A stretch of 64,000 bases of DNA, taken from contig VCMS01000308.1 in NCBI GenBank assembly GCA_022539475.1, forward strand, positions 1 through 64,000. The letters are read 5' to 3'. Positions 33,989 to 45,994 of this stretch are shown one piece after another. This stretch comes from Gracilaria domingensis. Taxonomy: Eukaryota > Rhodophyta > Florideophyceae > Gracilariales > Gracilariaceae. Both the position numbers and the translations under genes were made by a program. The notes under the pieces are model-generated. The model was given only the letters and a program-made list of their open reading frames with translations, had not been told where the DNA came from and searched no databases. The stretch's first letter is position 1. Each line of letters opens with the position of its first letter.

Positions 33989-34182
33989 AAGCCGTGCTAA
34001 TTTGCCGCAAGTGTAATAGCTTGAAATATATGCCAGTCAAAAGGCCATGTGCACCTTGCAAGCATTTAATCAATCTCATTACAGGTTTGAACCACACAGT
34101 TGAGACATGATTCTCGATATCAATTGGTTCTTCTTAAAGCTGTCTTAACAGCGTTAAATACGATTACGGACAAAAGGGTTAA

Positions 34183-35549
34183 ACAAGAGAAGTACTGAAG
34201 TTGCCAAGAAAACTCTGATCTACAAAGGAGCTGATCAATTTGACCATGCAAGAGCAGAATCATCGCGAAGCATCGTCGCGTGTCTAGCAGGGCGAAAAAT
34301 ACTCCGCTCGATATCACTAACGCTCCTGCTCCTTTGGAAGCTTCAGAGAGAACGTCCGCCAAGACAAAAGCAGTTGCCAGTACGTACAGAACTTCATGTG
34401 TACATATCTGCAGCTGCTTTCTAAAATATCACGGCGGTCAATTCGATTTCTCCCTCCGTATCGGCCTCCAAACCATCACAATCAATTACGTCGTGCCGCG
34501 GTTCGCGCGGCGCAAACAAAGCCGCCTACGAGGACTTTCAGCCACTTCTTGGTATACCAGAAAGGCTGCTCTATCATCTCGAACACATTTGGGTCATGTC
34601 ACACTCGGCGTGGCATGACCCAAACCCTATGGTGAACTTCGACCGACACCGCGACTTCAAACTGCCAACGTGTGACGCCAAACAAGTTCAAGGCCCCAAG
34701 TTCAAAGCCTCCTGGATATTCTCTTAACGTGAACACAGTTAGAGGAAATGGTCAACCGGACGGAATATCTTCAAGAACGCGTAGAAAACATTCGCTTTAG
34801 CAAATATTCCCACAACGTTTGGTGCCTTCTCGTCTCAATACTCAAGTATAAGGCGCAAACACATCCTCCTGCTGAGTGATTGATACCCAATGCGGCTGCT
34901 AGACGGAGTTTGACCTGCTTTCTGAAGCGAAGGCAATTGCATAATCTCTTGCAACCAGGACTGAGAGCACTGATGACTTTCGTTTCTTGTTCTGCTTGGG
35001 CGAACGTAATATAGATGCGGTACTCAGATCTGGGGGAGGTATCGCACGACGAATGTTAGCCATCAGCTCTCCCAGCTGCTCTCTACCATATCCTTCAGAT
35101 AGACAATCTCATCGAAAACCATTGCCACGCATTGAAGAATTTGTATGTTTCTGGGATGTATGTTGTCCTTTGGAACCAAACCGGTCCTTCCCATCACGCT
35201 TGCTACTTGAATTGTTTGTAGACTTGGGGTTTGGAACACTACGCTGATGATTATTTTTTCGGACCATGCTGTTGTTCTTGGTGATCCTCTCGAGAAAACA
35301 ACTGCATTGTTTTCATTCGTGTAACTCTTGTTTTACCCTCATCGATTTCGAAACAACGGGTACGCTTCATGTTAAATGGATGGTTTGCGCCGAGAAATGA
35401 ATGTACTTAGCGACAAATATTGCCGTACTATGTGAGAATTTGTGAAGGTCTGTCGTTAAGGATCCAAATTTCGATGGTTTATAACAGTTTTCTACCCCTT
35501 TTTCTTACCGGAAAATATATGGCCATGCATTCTTATCTTTTTGCTCGAT
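34183..35549. other. Region without a recognised gene
   Basis: Short frames only. One plus-strand stretch at about 34508-34726 reads without stops (contains YEDFQPLLGIPERLLYHLEH and AWHDPNPMVNFDRHRDF) and looks protein-like, but it has no ATG-led ORF of useful length and no family I recognise. Probably old transposon debris. Confidence 0.4.
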
Positions 35550-38306
35550 CTATGAATGTTCTCTTACGTCTGTATGTCTATCTCCAGCAATCTCAAAGAA
35601 GGCAAGGACTCTTCGTGTGGCTATTGTATCCGGTATATAGTTGATTCTCATTCGAACGCCAAACGTTTGCACAATCACATACGGATCGGGCAGAAGAATG
35701 GCTCTACGTCGAAACTTTGAGCGTGGTACAATTTCGAATACCATTTTATCGTTCTCATGGTGATACATGAATCTTCTGTGACCATACCGAACGACGACGG
35801 TTTCATTTCTAACTGCCCTGGAACTTCTTTCAGTTTCCGGATGAGAGCATACTTTGGCTATTTTTGTCTACGCGATCTGAAAATACAATCAATGAATCCA
35901 AATGAGGTTTCCCCGTTGGCATTATAAGCAATTCCGTCATGATGGTTTATGTTTCCAAATACTTTTTCTCGGCCGCACACTGTTTCAAACATGCGATCAG
36001 AGCACCATTCAAACTGTGCGATAAACCTCAAACTCTTGACCTCCTCCCACATCGGAAGATTTGTTAAAGAGGGAATATCGGTCCTAATGCGTATCATTGC
36101 TTCTTCTACTGTAGTACATTTCTGGAAAATACTCCTCGCATAGGATCCCCAATTTTTTTGGAAGCTGAGAACCGTATTTGCAGGAGTGTCAGAAATTTTG
36201 GTTTGTTCCTCGTGCTCTGCGGATGGAGCAATAGTATTTGGGTTTCTCGTAATCATTGGCAACTGATCTAACGCTTGATAGAGAGAATTTTGCGGTGATG
36301 ATTCCTAACAAATGGTTTCGCGCGCACTCAGAAGCTGCAAGGCTAAAGCTTCAATATGACTATATGTGGAGGCATGGCTTTGGTTGGTTGTCTTATGCAT
36401 TGTCTCGTTCGAGTCCGTAGATCCTTTCCTGATGCAACCAAAGTCAATCAAATGATTTGGCAAATGGAACATTGTGCGATGCATCTTCGTGTTCACTCGA
36501 CAGCCAAACAGACTCGACATCTGCTTTCCAATTGAGAACCCGAGCTTTCAAATACTTTGTATGTCCTGGAGCGTACGAAGTGCTGCATCAGGATTCTCGT
36601 TCACAGTAAATAGTCGTCGCTGAAACAATTCCAACTGAAGCAAAAGCTGTAGATATCTGTCGTTGTCTGGCCTCTTGCTGCGTGAGAGAGCCATGATGGA
36701 GTACCACAGATAAGGATTCAAATCTCTTCTCATCTTACCTGAGACTCCAGCCTGCCTTTCCTCCTTTTTTCTCCGTAAAGAGGCAAACTTTCTCAAGTGA
36801 CACATTGGTGGTAGATCCAGAAGTCGTAGGTTGGCCGTATCAACCACGAGAGATTTTGACATACCGCTGTACTCCACAGCTTTTTCGAAAATGTGGAAGG
36901 GTCATCAGTTACCTCCCTCATCAGCCCATGCTCAAGAACATGGAGAACGTCAAAACCAATTGATGAGTAGAGTCGATATGGAAACGAACCAGATCCCGAG
37001 AAGGCCGCCAAAGCCGTCGGGTAGTGCGAAGCACTTACTGAATCAAGATAATTTATTCCGTTCCTCCACACCGTTGTTTGCGCATCATCAAGCTCTTTCG
37101 ATCTCAGTTTAGCAATTTCTATTTGTGGAATAACTGTGTCGTACACATTACGAGCATGTATTGGTTGAACTGTGGTCTGCAATTCCATCAACCTCTTCTT
37201 TCGTTCTTCACGTCTCTTACTCTCTTGGACAGCATCAATTGAATTATTCGTGTCACCAGAGTTCACGGAAGATGCATCGGATACATTGCATACGTTGCGA
37301 CTGCGTTTGCTTGCAGGATTTCTGATTGACTCATTCCGTTCCCTATACCTAGAAGGCATCATGCAGTGGGAACAATCAAAGAAGCTGTCATGTCCCTTCA
37401 GGCCACAAGATGGCCTCTTTTGGACCTTATCAGCGACCTGCATTCCAAGTCGTGGATGTACTCTTCGGCCCTCGATAAGAACACTATGATGTGATGCTCT
37501 TGTGATGTCCTCGAGAACCAAAACCATAAATCTACGCCACAATTCATGTTTTTCTTTCAGGTATCTCGATTGAGAAAGGTGTTTGATTTTGTCAAGCATA
37601 ACTGGAACAATTCCTACTTCATGCCACACGTGGGATGATCCAGCTATGTTTGAGAACTTTACCCTGACATTGTTCGCACATTGCGATCCAGGCCAACTCA
37701 ATATCGTGGAGTCACTGTACAGGTCTACCAAAACAATAAGATCGCTCTCATTCTTCATGGACTGCTGATACTCTCGTAAGTCATTGCCCTTACATGGAGC
37801 ATAATACACACGCTTGCCCTCTTTCTTGGTTTCTTTGTACCGAAATATAGATTTGATGCCCCCATTTTCACGCAGAACCTTTAGCATCAGATCTAAAACC
37901 GAGCGAAATACACCAGTACTATTAGGGCCATTCTCAGTGTAGATGATACCTTCTCTCCAACCTTTGGACCGTACATTGCACTTTCGAGTTCTCAAGAGAT
38001 GCGACGCGAACGAATCGCAGTCTTTGAACTGGTTGGTGCATGTCGATACTGCGTGGGGATAGAGCCTTCTATGAAATATTTGAGATTGTACAGGTTCCGT
38101 GTTTATTGCAAGTTCAACTTGTTTGCGGAGCAGTAATGCATGGTTCGTCTTGCAAGATCGTGAAGTTTGCCTAGCGGTGAATTGGGCTCATTTATATCCG
38201 AGAATACCGGAGCCGATGCGCCTCCACGAGATTTGAAGAAAAGCCATGACTGCACGGCCACATTGCCGACGTCGGTGAGATAAAGTGATGCGCGATGGAT
38301 GTCCAT
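35550..38306 (-). pseudogene. Plavaka-like (CACTA-type) transposase, decayed
   Basis: Minus-strand pieces in order: 38306-38103 (VQSWLFFKSRGG, FSDINEPNSPLGKLHDLARR, ends at a TAA); 37995-36793 (about 400 codons open, with VWHEVGIVPVMLDKIKHL, HHSVLIEGRRVHPRLGMQVA, GHDSFFDCSHCMMPSRY and GFDVLHVLEHGLMREV); 36877-36548; 36520-36305 (HRTMFHLPNHLIDFGCIRKG, STDSNETMHKTT); 36262-35858; 35768-35550 (RVLAFFEIAG). The CxxC before MP, the FDVLH-hEHGLM motif and the HLPNHLIDFG ... ETMHK block follow Plavaka/KDZ-type transposases as I know them. It pairs with the C2H2 finger at 38851-39138. Terminal repeats were not found. Confidence 0.6.
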
Positions 38307-38720
38307 CGGATGAAAATTTGTGACATCTATGGGATATCAGTCGGATATCTTCTGCTCATCCAGGATATCCAAATGATATGCGGTAGTACCCCGTTGGATG
38401 CGCCTAATTGATGCTCTTTACATGTCCTTTGGATGTACAAAAACTATTCTAAAGATATTCATATGATGCACCAAGATATGTCCAATGGATGTCCGGAAAT
38501 CCAGGGTGCATCACTCGGATATCACAAAATTCAATGGACATCTCTTCGTACATCATATGCGTATCAGGTAGTTATCACTTGGATATACTTCGTGCATCAT
38601 CTGAGCATCATTGACGTACATCATCTGGACATCTTAAGGAGATCAAATGGACATCTTCAGGTTTCGTAATTCTAATAAAAGGTATCTGGGGGATATCATC
38701 CGGACATCAATCCACCTCTC
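38270..38720. repeat. Degenerate GATATC / GGACATC / GGATGTCC repeat field
   Basis: About 450 bp in which the words GGATATC, GGACATC, GGATGTCC and GATGCAC/GTGCATC recur every 10-25 bases on both strands (for example ATGTCCAATGGATGTCC, CATCTGGACATC). Word order is irregular, unlike a simple tandem satellite. It lies between the Plavaka-like transposase and its zinc finger, so it may be an intronic or terminal-repeat region of that element. Confidence 0.7.
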
Positions 38721-38850
38721 TGGGTACGACCAGGGGTACACTTCTCGGTTGAAAGTTTGGAAACTCCGTGTTTACCTCCGTGCTCTCATTGCTACATTGA
38801 TCAAGTGGCTCGCCGACATTGAAGAACTCTTCTAAATCAGAAGCAGGCAT

Positions 38851-39138
38851 TTACGGCTGGCTGTGGAGGTCATATGGGGTCAAATGCATGTCGAGAGGAG
38901 GCATCTGCAAACGAGCAGGTGGAGGTTCGAATATCAATGGTGATGTGGGCCGAAGAGCACAAGGTTGATCAACATCTTGGGTGCTTTTCTCCTCGGTACA
39001 TGCACTATTATCTGGGTGCACAGCTTTATGAGTCCACTCAATGTGACTTTCAAAACGCATCTTACTATTGAACGTTTTTCGACAGGCCCGACATTCATGG
39101 AGCAGGTCTAAGGAACCACTTCCAGTTCCAGTATTCAT
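38851..39138 (-). pseudogene. C2H2 zinc-finger N-terminal part of the Plavaka-like transposase
   Basis: 95 codons starting MNTGTGSGSLDLLHE. One finger, C-RA-C-(12 residues)-H-IEWT-H at about 39102-39030, followed by an acidic/proline-rich linker (PPPARLQMPPLD). Plavaka transposases usually begin with such a finger. Separated from the transposase core by the repeat field, so it may be an exon or a detached fragment. Confidence 0.55.
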
Positions 39139-39470
39139 TTACATAAAAGAAGAACCCGATGAAGAGTTTAATCTCAGCTGAAAATGGTGTGCGATATGGC
39201 AAGAGAGAAGTACAACAAGGCGAAGGCTGGGATTGAAAGTGTTTATCGAGAAGATTTTAATCAGACTGCGCACACTTAGCAGAGCGAAACGAAACTGTAT
39301 GAAAAAGATCTGTTCTCATTCAAAGCGCGCGCGAAGACAAAGCAACTGAATTGCACCCCACAGCTAAGAAATGCTCCTCGTTCCGAAGCCGCTGATCACC
39401 GAAGTGTATAACTACGTTTGCCTCACCGCGTCTACCACTAAATGCATTTTGTTGACCTCGGTAGCTAAGA

Positions 39471-40618
39471 ATGTCTCTGAGAAGACCAGTATCCAACTCG
39501 GTGCCGGGTGCCAGCAGTTCTACCTCAAGAGCTGCGCGGGTCCCAGCAGCTGCTGGCGGAGGATCTCGATCAGGTCCCGGGGGCGTCAGTACACCACCGA
39601 GAAGCAAACCGAGTGAGACACTTGTGTTGCATATTCGAGAGCTAATTGATGAGCAGAAGAAAGGTATCGATCTACTGAAGGACACTAAACTGGCAGTTGA
39701 GTCGTTAAAATCCCATCTTGTTACTGCTCTTGGCGAGATGCAAATGCAGCTAGAAGTCAATATACAGGAAAGCGAATCGATGCGTCTATCAGAAAAAGAT
39801 GAGCTGAAAGGAAGGCACGACGATTCCATGGAGGTTTTGATGCAGATCAGAGATCTCCCCCGTATCACTATCCAGCCATCGTCAACCGCAGAAGGCGGAG
39901 CAGATATTGCCAAGGTTCCTAATATCCATAGTCATTGCACATATTTCTTTCTCCTGACCTTAAGATTTCCTTTCCCTACAACAAACACAGAAATGGAAGA
40001 TAGCAGAGGTACGTTATGGCAGGTGATATCCAACTTGTTTTGCTTCGAAATGTTACCAATTCTGCTGAAGTCCACTATACATTTTCTATGCTACTGCACC
40101 AAAGATGTTTGTCAAGCTCAGAGTCACGATCGAAGTTCTAAATCCTCTACTCGGTGAAGACATATACGAAGGCATGAGCGGGAACTCGTCTCAACCTAGC
40201 AATCTCATATTAGATGCAGCGCGATCTGCGTACAGGAACACAGAGACAAATTCTGATATAGAGAAGTTCTTGAAGGCGAAGATCACGAAAGATGGGAAGC
40301 ACTCTAGTACTGGTCTAAAAGTTTATTCTATACTTTCTACGGCAATCGGAAGGGCAATTGTGCATATCAGAAACGAAATGGTAAGTACAAAGGATCTGTA
40401 ATCCCCTTCGAAGAGAATCTCTATGGTCTGACACGTTTTTAATTTCAAAATAGGTTCGTGCGTTTCGTGCAAGCATTCCTGAAGAATCTGTGCTTCATGT
40501 CTTTAATGAAACAAAGAGAAAGAGATTGGGCGACGGAACCGATTCGGAAATCGAAGTAGACGACCAAGAGCATATAGTGCGTAGAAAGGCAGCCGACCAT
40601 GTTCTCATTTTCTGGTAG
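39471..40618 (+). CDS. Hypothetical intron-containing gene with coiled coil
   Basis: Exon 1 starts at ATG 39471: low-complexity SRAARVPAAAGGGSRSGPGG, then a long predicted coiled coil (IRELIDEQKKGIDLLKDTKL ... EVLMQI) to about 39915. A small exon KWKIAE may lie at about 39990-40010, followed by exon MFVKLRV...HIRNEM (to 40380). The last intron is clear: GTAAGT at 40381 to AAAATAG at 40453, phase 0. The final exon 40454-40618 (VRAFRASIPEESVLHVFNE ... HVLIFW) ends with TAG. Earlier intron borders are less certain. Function unknown; it could be a host gene or the partner ORF of a DNA transposon. Confidence 0.5.
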
Positions 40619-41711
40619 TTTAAAACACGAGGCGGAGTTTAACTCTGCGTGGGTTTCGGCCTAGAAAGAGGTGCAATGGAAATGTCGAACTCAAGCTCGT
40701 ATTTGCATTCCTGTCATTGAAGAAGCGTGAAATGAATCCCCTCCCGAAGTCCCAAGTGCAGTGTCGTCCGCGGAAGAACGTCGATGGATTAGCATTTATA
40801 ATCTTGGATTAATGCACATGAATATTGGAAAACATTTTCAAGACTTGTGCACTGGTGAAAGAGCTGGGTTGAAGTGTGCGCATGGCCCTGAATTGGCAAA
40901 GAAGGTTCGAAAACTTAACAGAGTTTTGAAAGTATTTGTTGATGATAATAGTATGGAACCGTCGTTCGTATCATACAATTGTTTGCTTGTTCGTAGGTTG
41001 CTTGGCGAAAATGAAATGCGCTCACTTGACGACGATTACTAAATTTCTTTCAAACCCAATGGAGAGTATAGTGTCTATTGATACTGATTCTGGTAAAATA
41101 TGTTGTTCGTTTCTGGCTGTCATGTGAAGAATGTACTGTAGTAGAATGGGAAGCATTCTCAGAATTGCCAAAGGGTGTCTCGGATTAATGGTTTCTATGT
41201 TCTGATTATTTCGTTGTTCAAAATTGCAAATGTACCTCGGCCTTCGCATTGGTTTACATGTGATGTATCTCTTTTGAAGCTTTGTTTGAGGATGGATTTG
41301 TTCATCGGCAAGTGTCGTGTTGGACAACTGTTTGGCAGTGCCTGGCTCTTCCACTTGCAAGCTCCAGCTTTTTGCCGAAAGGAGTTTCAAACGTGTCGCT
41401 AGGAGCGCACGTGTGCTTTGCGATGATCACCTTTTGGTACCTTGGAGCTGCAATACGGGTTTCGAGTTGGCTACTGTTACTAGGAACTCAATGTCTTTTA
41501 GTCCTTTTGGCAATGCGGTTTCTGTCTATTGCGGTACTGTAATTTTCTCTTGAGGTGTTACTTCCGTTACATTGGCTACAAGGCAGCGGTCAACAAATTG
41601 CCCTCATGGACAGTTTCCGGTCACAAAGATAAGGCGTTGCCGAGCAGAAGCAAAAATATTTCTTTCTGTTTTAAAAACTCTCCCAACTTGACGGCAGTTT
41701 GCTCTGTGCTA
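40619..41711. other. Region with one small possible ORF
   Basis: A plus-strand frame at 40761-41042 (93 codons, MSSAEERRWISIYNLGLMHM..., ending LDDDY) looks protein-like and follows the intron-containing gene on the same strand; it could be another exon or a short gene. Otherwise nothing is recognised. Confidence 0.35.
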
Positions 41712-41934
41712 TTAACCCTTTTGAACCTAAACGTTTTTATCGCTGTTGAGACAGCGATAAGATTCACCAATTAAATTCAAGAACAGTTGCCAAATCGGGT
41801 GGCCAAGAATGTTTCTGTGGTTGATTGACTTGCCGCAAAACGAGCGCGACCTTCAATCCATTCCTAACGCGCATATCACCATCAGCCCGCGCAAAATACG
41901 AGGGTACTGTGCGGTGCTACGCAACGCTCAAAAG

Positions 41935-42730
41935 ATCTCACGTCTGTCTCGCCGCCGTTTTCCCCGCTTGCCTCGCCTGTGCCCCCGCCTATCTCGTCAA
42001 CTCTCTCGCTATTCTTGCCGTATGCCTCTCTGCTTGCTCTACCTTCGGCATAAGCGTCTCTGTCGCCGACCAAAGATCGCTATTTTCTCACCGCTTGCTT
42101 TGCTAGAAGTCTTGTCGCCTGTCTTGGCGCCTGTACAACGCCGTCTGTCCCACCACCGGTCTCGCCGCTTGCATCGTATACTACCTCTCAGCGTGCCTCA
42201 ACAGGAGCGCCGAAATCTGCCACTCCGCGTGTCTTACTTCAAGAAAGACGCACTCTGTCTCGCCGTCTTCGTTCACAACCTCGCCGCTTGCCTCATTCTC
42301 TGCGCTTCTCTCTGCCTCTCTTCCTGTTCCAAGACTCCAAGAACACAACCTGTCCACCTTCTGTCTCCTTTGCTGTCTGGTCAGTGTTGCCTTCTTTCTT
42401 GCAGTCAGCCTCGCTTCCTGCCTAGCTGTCTGCCGCGCTGCTTAAACAACGGTGGCTTGTCTCGGCGCCTGCCGTACCGCTGGTTTCGCCAACCGAGTAA
42501 CACCGTCTGTCTCGCTGCTTGCCTTGCGACATCTCTTTCCATCGCGTCACTGTCTGCCTCGCCGCTTTCCTTAACGCTTGTTTCGCCCACCAAGAAAAGT
42601 TGTTTGTCTCTCAGTCTGTTTCATCGTCTTGCACGCTGCCTGTCTCGCCGCCGGCCTCGCCGATTCCCTGTCCGCTAGCATCGCCGCCTCCCTCGCCGCC
42701 TATCTCGTTGCTTGCCTCGCCCTTTGTTTC
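41935..42730 (+). repeat. Degenerate pyrimidine-rich minisatellite in piggyBac
   Basis: Recurring GTCTCGCCGCTTGCCTCG-like words spaced roughly every 30 bases over 800 bp. The open frame running through it (41809-42678) is Leu/Ser/Arg/Cys low complexity and looks like a by-product of the repeat. Confidence 0.75.
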
Positions 42731-42786
42731 GCGATCGCTTGCAGATGTAAATTGGTTGCCTGCAGGAAGCAAAGACACCGAAGGCA

Positions 42787-43239
42787 ATGAGCAGTATGGA
42801 AAGCAGGGCCCCACCGCAAACGCAGGCAATATCTGAAAAAAGGACATCCAGCCAATCTCGAGTAGACTTGACTGCTCACTTTCCGCATTTTCTCAAAGAA
42901 ACGGCGACGACTGAGCTAACGCGGGTAAACAACATTTCTGCGCATGTTACCGAACACAACGAAGACTTAGCATGCGACCGATGTAGAGGCACGCCTTGCT
43001 ATTTTACTCAACTTGGGAGTGCTGTGATTGAAACGGTAGAAGCCGATTTGCAATCGTGTTTGGGCTTACGCCCACCGAACAACGTTTTCAGAGAGCAGGC
43101 GTATAAGGCCTACGTTTATGAACGATATGGAGTGATGGGAAAAGGCATAAGAGTTCAAATCCCAAACTGTGTTCTGGAAGATATCCGAAGGAAGTGGCGA
43201 GACCCTGCGGGATCGTATATGGGATTTAAGTCGAGATAG
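42787..43239 (+). CDS. Passenger ORF of the piggyBac element, 150 aa
   Basis: Intact ATG to TAG. Contains CDRCRGTPCYFTQLG with three Cys, PPNNVFREQAYKAYVYERYG, and GKGIRVQIPNCVLEDIRRKW with final DPAGSYMGFKSR. The pattern, a small Cys-rich protein with a Y..Y...YG..GKG.RV.IP.CV motif, resembles conserved hypothetical proteins that I recall from plant and oomycete genomes; no function is known to me. It lies inside the element on the strand opposite the transposase, so it moves with it. Being intact while the transposase is broken is notable. Confidence 0.65.
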   Translation: MSSMESRAPPQTQAISEKRTSSQSRVDLTAHFPHFLKETATTELTRVNNISAHVTEHNEDLACDRCRGTPCYFTQLGSAVIETVEADLQSCLGLRPPNNVFREQAYKAYVYERYGVMGKGIRVQIPNCVLEDIRRKWRDPAGSYMGFKSR

Positions 43240-43377
43240 CTTCAGTTCTTGAACGGTACTCGTGCCGCTCTTAGGGTGGCAGTTACTTTGTGTGGAGCAA
43301 ACCCGATTCTAGGGGTGTTTGACGAAGAAGCTCTTCATATACGAGCAATGCGCCTGTGCACGTGGCACTTGAAGTTA

Positions 43378-44275
43378 TGAGGTGCATTCCCCATGGGAGT
43401 CTTTAACCGTTGGTTAATTTAATCTTAATTAGCACCCGTAGAGGGGCATGCATTTGCCAAGGCCCCTGGCCAAGCGTGGACATGTGGAAGTGGATGGCTA
43501 GTGCACAAGTGGGGTATTTTGGGGAATATTTTAGTTTGTCTTTATTTTAGCACCCTGACAGTGGAGTTGCGTACGTGTATCACCCGTACAGGTTTGCACT
43601 ACTGTAATCAGTCAACCGGCTCTGCATCTGGGGTACTTAGAGGTTCAGAGGCCGCTGAACATCACCTAATGGTAAAGCAACCAAGCCTCTCCTTCCAGAA
43701 CTGCCACTGGGATCAGACGGCACTTGACTCTCATCTTGAGTGTAGGCTCTAGGCGCTATTACCCTTGCCGGTGTGCTACTCCTCCCGGAGGGTCATCTCA
43801 AGGGTAAAAGTACACTTACTGCCCTTGGGACGCCTAAGGAATCTGTATATACCGTGTGGTATTGACGTCTGCTCTTTCTATTAATTCTTGATTGCAGCAC
43901 AGATCTCCGTCTCAGTATTGGGTTATTTCTTGTTCTTTTTTCCCGACATCGGGCCAGTTGCCTGCGTTTGCACGGTCCGCCTCTTCTATTTGAAAGTATC
44001 TCTTTTAACCCTTTTTTTTGTGGGCTACGACTCCTTTCGGAGTGTCTGGCTCACCATTTGTCGGGTATTTCTCGCTTCTACACCGTTCTTAGCTGGTGAC
44101 TCTCCTGATATTAGCCTCTCTGCATTCATCTCCGTAGGTTTTTTTCAGTACACTACTAATCTTGAACCTAGGTCCCCGGTGGCAACAGAGGCTCGTCTAT
44201 TGAGTAACAATCCCCCAGGGAACAGGACTTCGGACATCCTGTGCGTGTTGTACCGGTCCTGGGTTCGCAACACAC
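43378..44275 (+). repeat. LTR-like insertion (family E) inside piggyBac
   Basis: About 900 bp with segments resembling gypsy LTR family A (GTGGGGTATTTTGGGG...TATTTTAG, CCCTGACAGTGG, CCGGCTCTG). Ends TGAGGTGCATTCCCC and CTGGGTTCGCAACACA form a weak inverted repeat. No target duplication could be confirmed, so the borders are tentative. Confidence 0.5.
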
Positions 44276-44305
44276 TTTGTTTCGTAGATTACGGTGATTA
44301 TTGGT

Positions 44306-45994
44306 TTATGCAGAGGCCTTGGCGGCAACAATTGCGTGATGCACTTCAGGTTTGTCGGCTCGAAGCAGTTCGTGGTGATAATAGGGACTGAAACAGTTGA
44401 CGTGGAAGCCTTGTTGGCATGCACAACATGAATACATCGTGTGAATATTGCCCTGTTTCTGCGAAAGAAGTGTACACAGGAAGCAACCAATACTTCGTCT
44501 AGCGGTGGTCTCCAGCAAAAGTTGCGTTGTAATCTCTGGCGCCTGCGCGGATCTAAGTTGAACATATAACGGTTCGGGTGCTTTGGTGATGGAGAGAGCT
44601 GCCTGGTTTTGTTTGTATTCCACGTGATTCCTGACTAACCCCATGATGATCCGATATTTCATTTGACAAACATCAATGACAGTCTCCCCCGATGTTCCAA
44701 ATGCTTTTGCAAGTGCGTGAGCGTTCAACACACATGTGTGAAGAATAAAGGTCAGAACGATCATTGTCACTCTTCGCTTTTTACGGACTGTAGGTAACAT
44801 TGAACGAAATTGGTCAAACCTGTCAACGCCGTTCATGAACTGGTTGTATGCTGCAATCCTTGAACGGGCAAGAATTACTGTCCGCTGCATTAATTCGTTA
44901 CCGATCAATCCCTGTAATGTGGCTAGGCCGTTAACAGATGATATGGAATGCTCGTCAGGGTTTTGAATGCGAAAAGTAGGAGTACCTGCAAGATCGTTCG
45001 TGTAAAATATGACGACAGCACAATCTTTGAACACGGTATGCCCTGTATTCTCTGCGACTTTCACGTCATCGTTTCCACCGTTTACTTTCTCTAACACCTG
45101 CACGAGTCTCCACTCTCAGCGATTAGCGTGTTTGAGGGTCTCCACTGCCTTTTTTATGGAGGGAGGTTTATGCCGTCTGCATTGTTCAACAGCACTGTAC
45201 CTCACACTTTAAATTCTCCATCTGTAAGTGAATGAAGTTGGCGGGCGAGCAGATGTCGAGTATAAAAATTGTTCATTACCATCAGTCGTCTATGATGCGG
45301 TGTTGGACGTACAAACGTTTGGTGAGCCATTTGAGCACACCATAAAGCAGGAGCTTTTGATTTTGGTACCAGAGTTTCATCTATACCTTAATTTATTGCT
45401 CCGCGCAGTTCGCAAAACACGTTCGTGTAGCGTTCTACTAGAGACTGCCCAGTGCTGTTCTTTGAGCCATTGTTCTTAAAGTTATGAAGGTAGGCGTGCG
45501 TCTAGCAAACTACAGCGTAGAACCATATGCCAAACTTGACTGGCTTGCTCTTCATGTATGTGTGTGCTTTTGTCCGCCCCTGGCACCTAGTTTTATTCTT
45601 CTCTAGAGAGCTAACACTAACCAGGACGGCAATGGTCGCCGCGTGTCTTGAATAGTGCTCTAGAACGTAGAACGAGTGCCACGACTGATCTTGTAGAGCA
45701 ATGTTTGCTTCATATGCTAGATATAAGCGCAATGCACAGCAGGGATGTTGAGAAACACGTCCCATCCCATCACGCTCTAAAGAATGGTATATTTAGAAGT
45801 GCAGACGTGGACCAAAAATCACGTACCCGGTTGAAACCGTAGACAGAAGTCGCAAGCTCCAAACCAAATAAATCCATAAGCTCATTGCTTCGGAGAGATT
45901 TTGATCGTTTACCTCTTCGAATGAGTTTTGCCCTTGTCAACTTGAGAATGAATTCTAAGAAGAACTCATTCAGGAACAAGTGAAACGAACCCAC
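44306..45994 (-). pseudogene. piggyBac transposase, broken
   Basis: DDE_Tnp_1_7-type transposase. Upstream pieces: 45994-45770 (VYGFNRVRDFWSTSALLNIPF) and 45765-45502 (KSKPVKFGIWFYAVVC). An open C-terminal part at 45103-44306 has YNQFMNGVDRFDQFR (the GVD..DQ block with a catalytic Asp) and a Cys/His-rich end (CFLC ... YSCCACQQGFHVNCF) like the piggyBac C-terminal zinc finger. Frames differ between pieces, so no full protein can be made. The stop at 44306 adjoins the LTR-like insertion. Confidence 0.8.

Larger units (their letters stand above)
26044..34178. mobile_element. Small piggyBac-type element (MITE-like) split by the copia insertion
   Basis: Left end TTAA (26040-26043) + CCATTTTGTCC...; right end ...GGACAAAAGGG + TTAA (34179-34182). 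The reverse complement of the right end, CCCTTTTGTCC, matches the left end and the piggyBac element at 41716. Subterminal GTGTTGAGATAGC (left) and CTGTTAAGACAGC (right, complemented) also match. Removing the copia element leaves about 320 bp without coding capacity. A subterminal hairpin GCTTATC..GATAAGC sits at about 26147-26174. Confidence 0.6.

Noticed and set aside
33483-34097. 204-codon minus-strand ORF across the copia 3' LTR
   Set aside because: Crosses the LTR, target duplication and minisatellite; no conserved features.
41809-42678. 289-codon ORF in piggyBac
   Set aside because: Ser/Leu/Arg/Cys low complexity produced by a pyrimidine-rich minisatellite; no conserved pattern.
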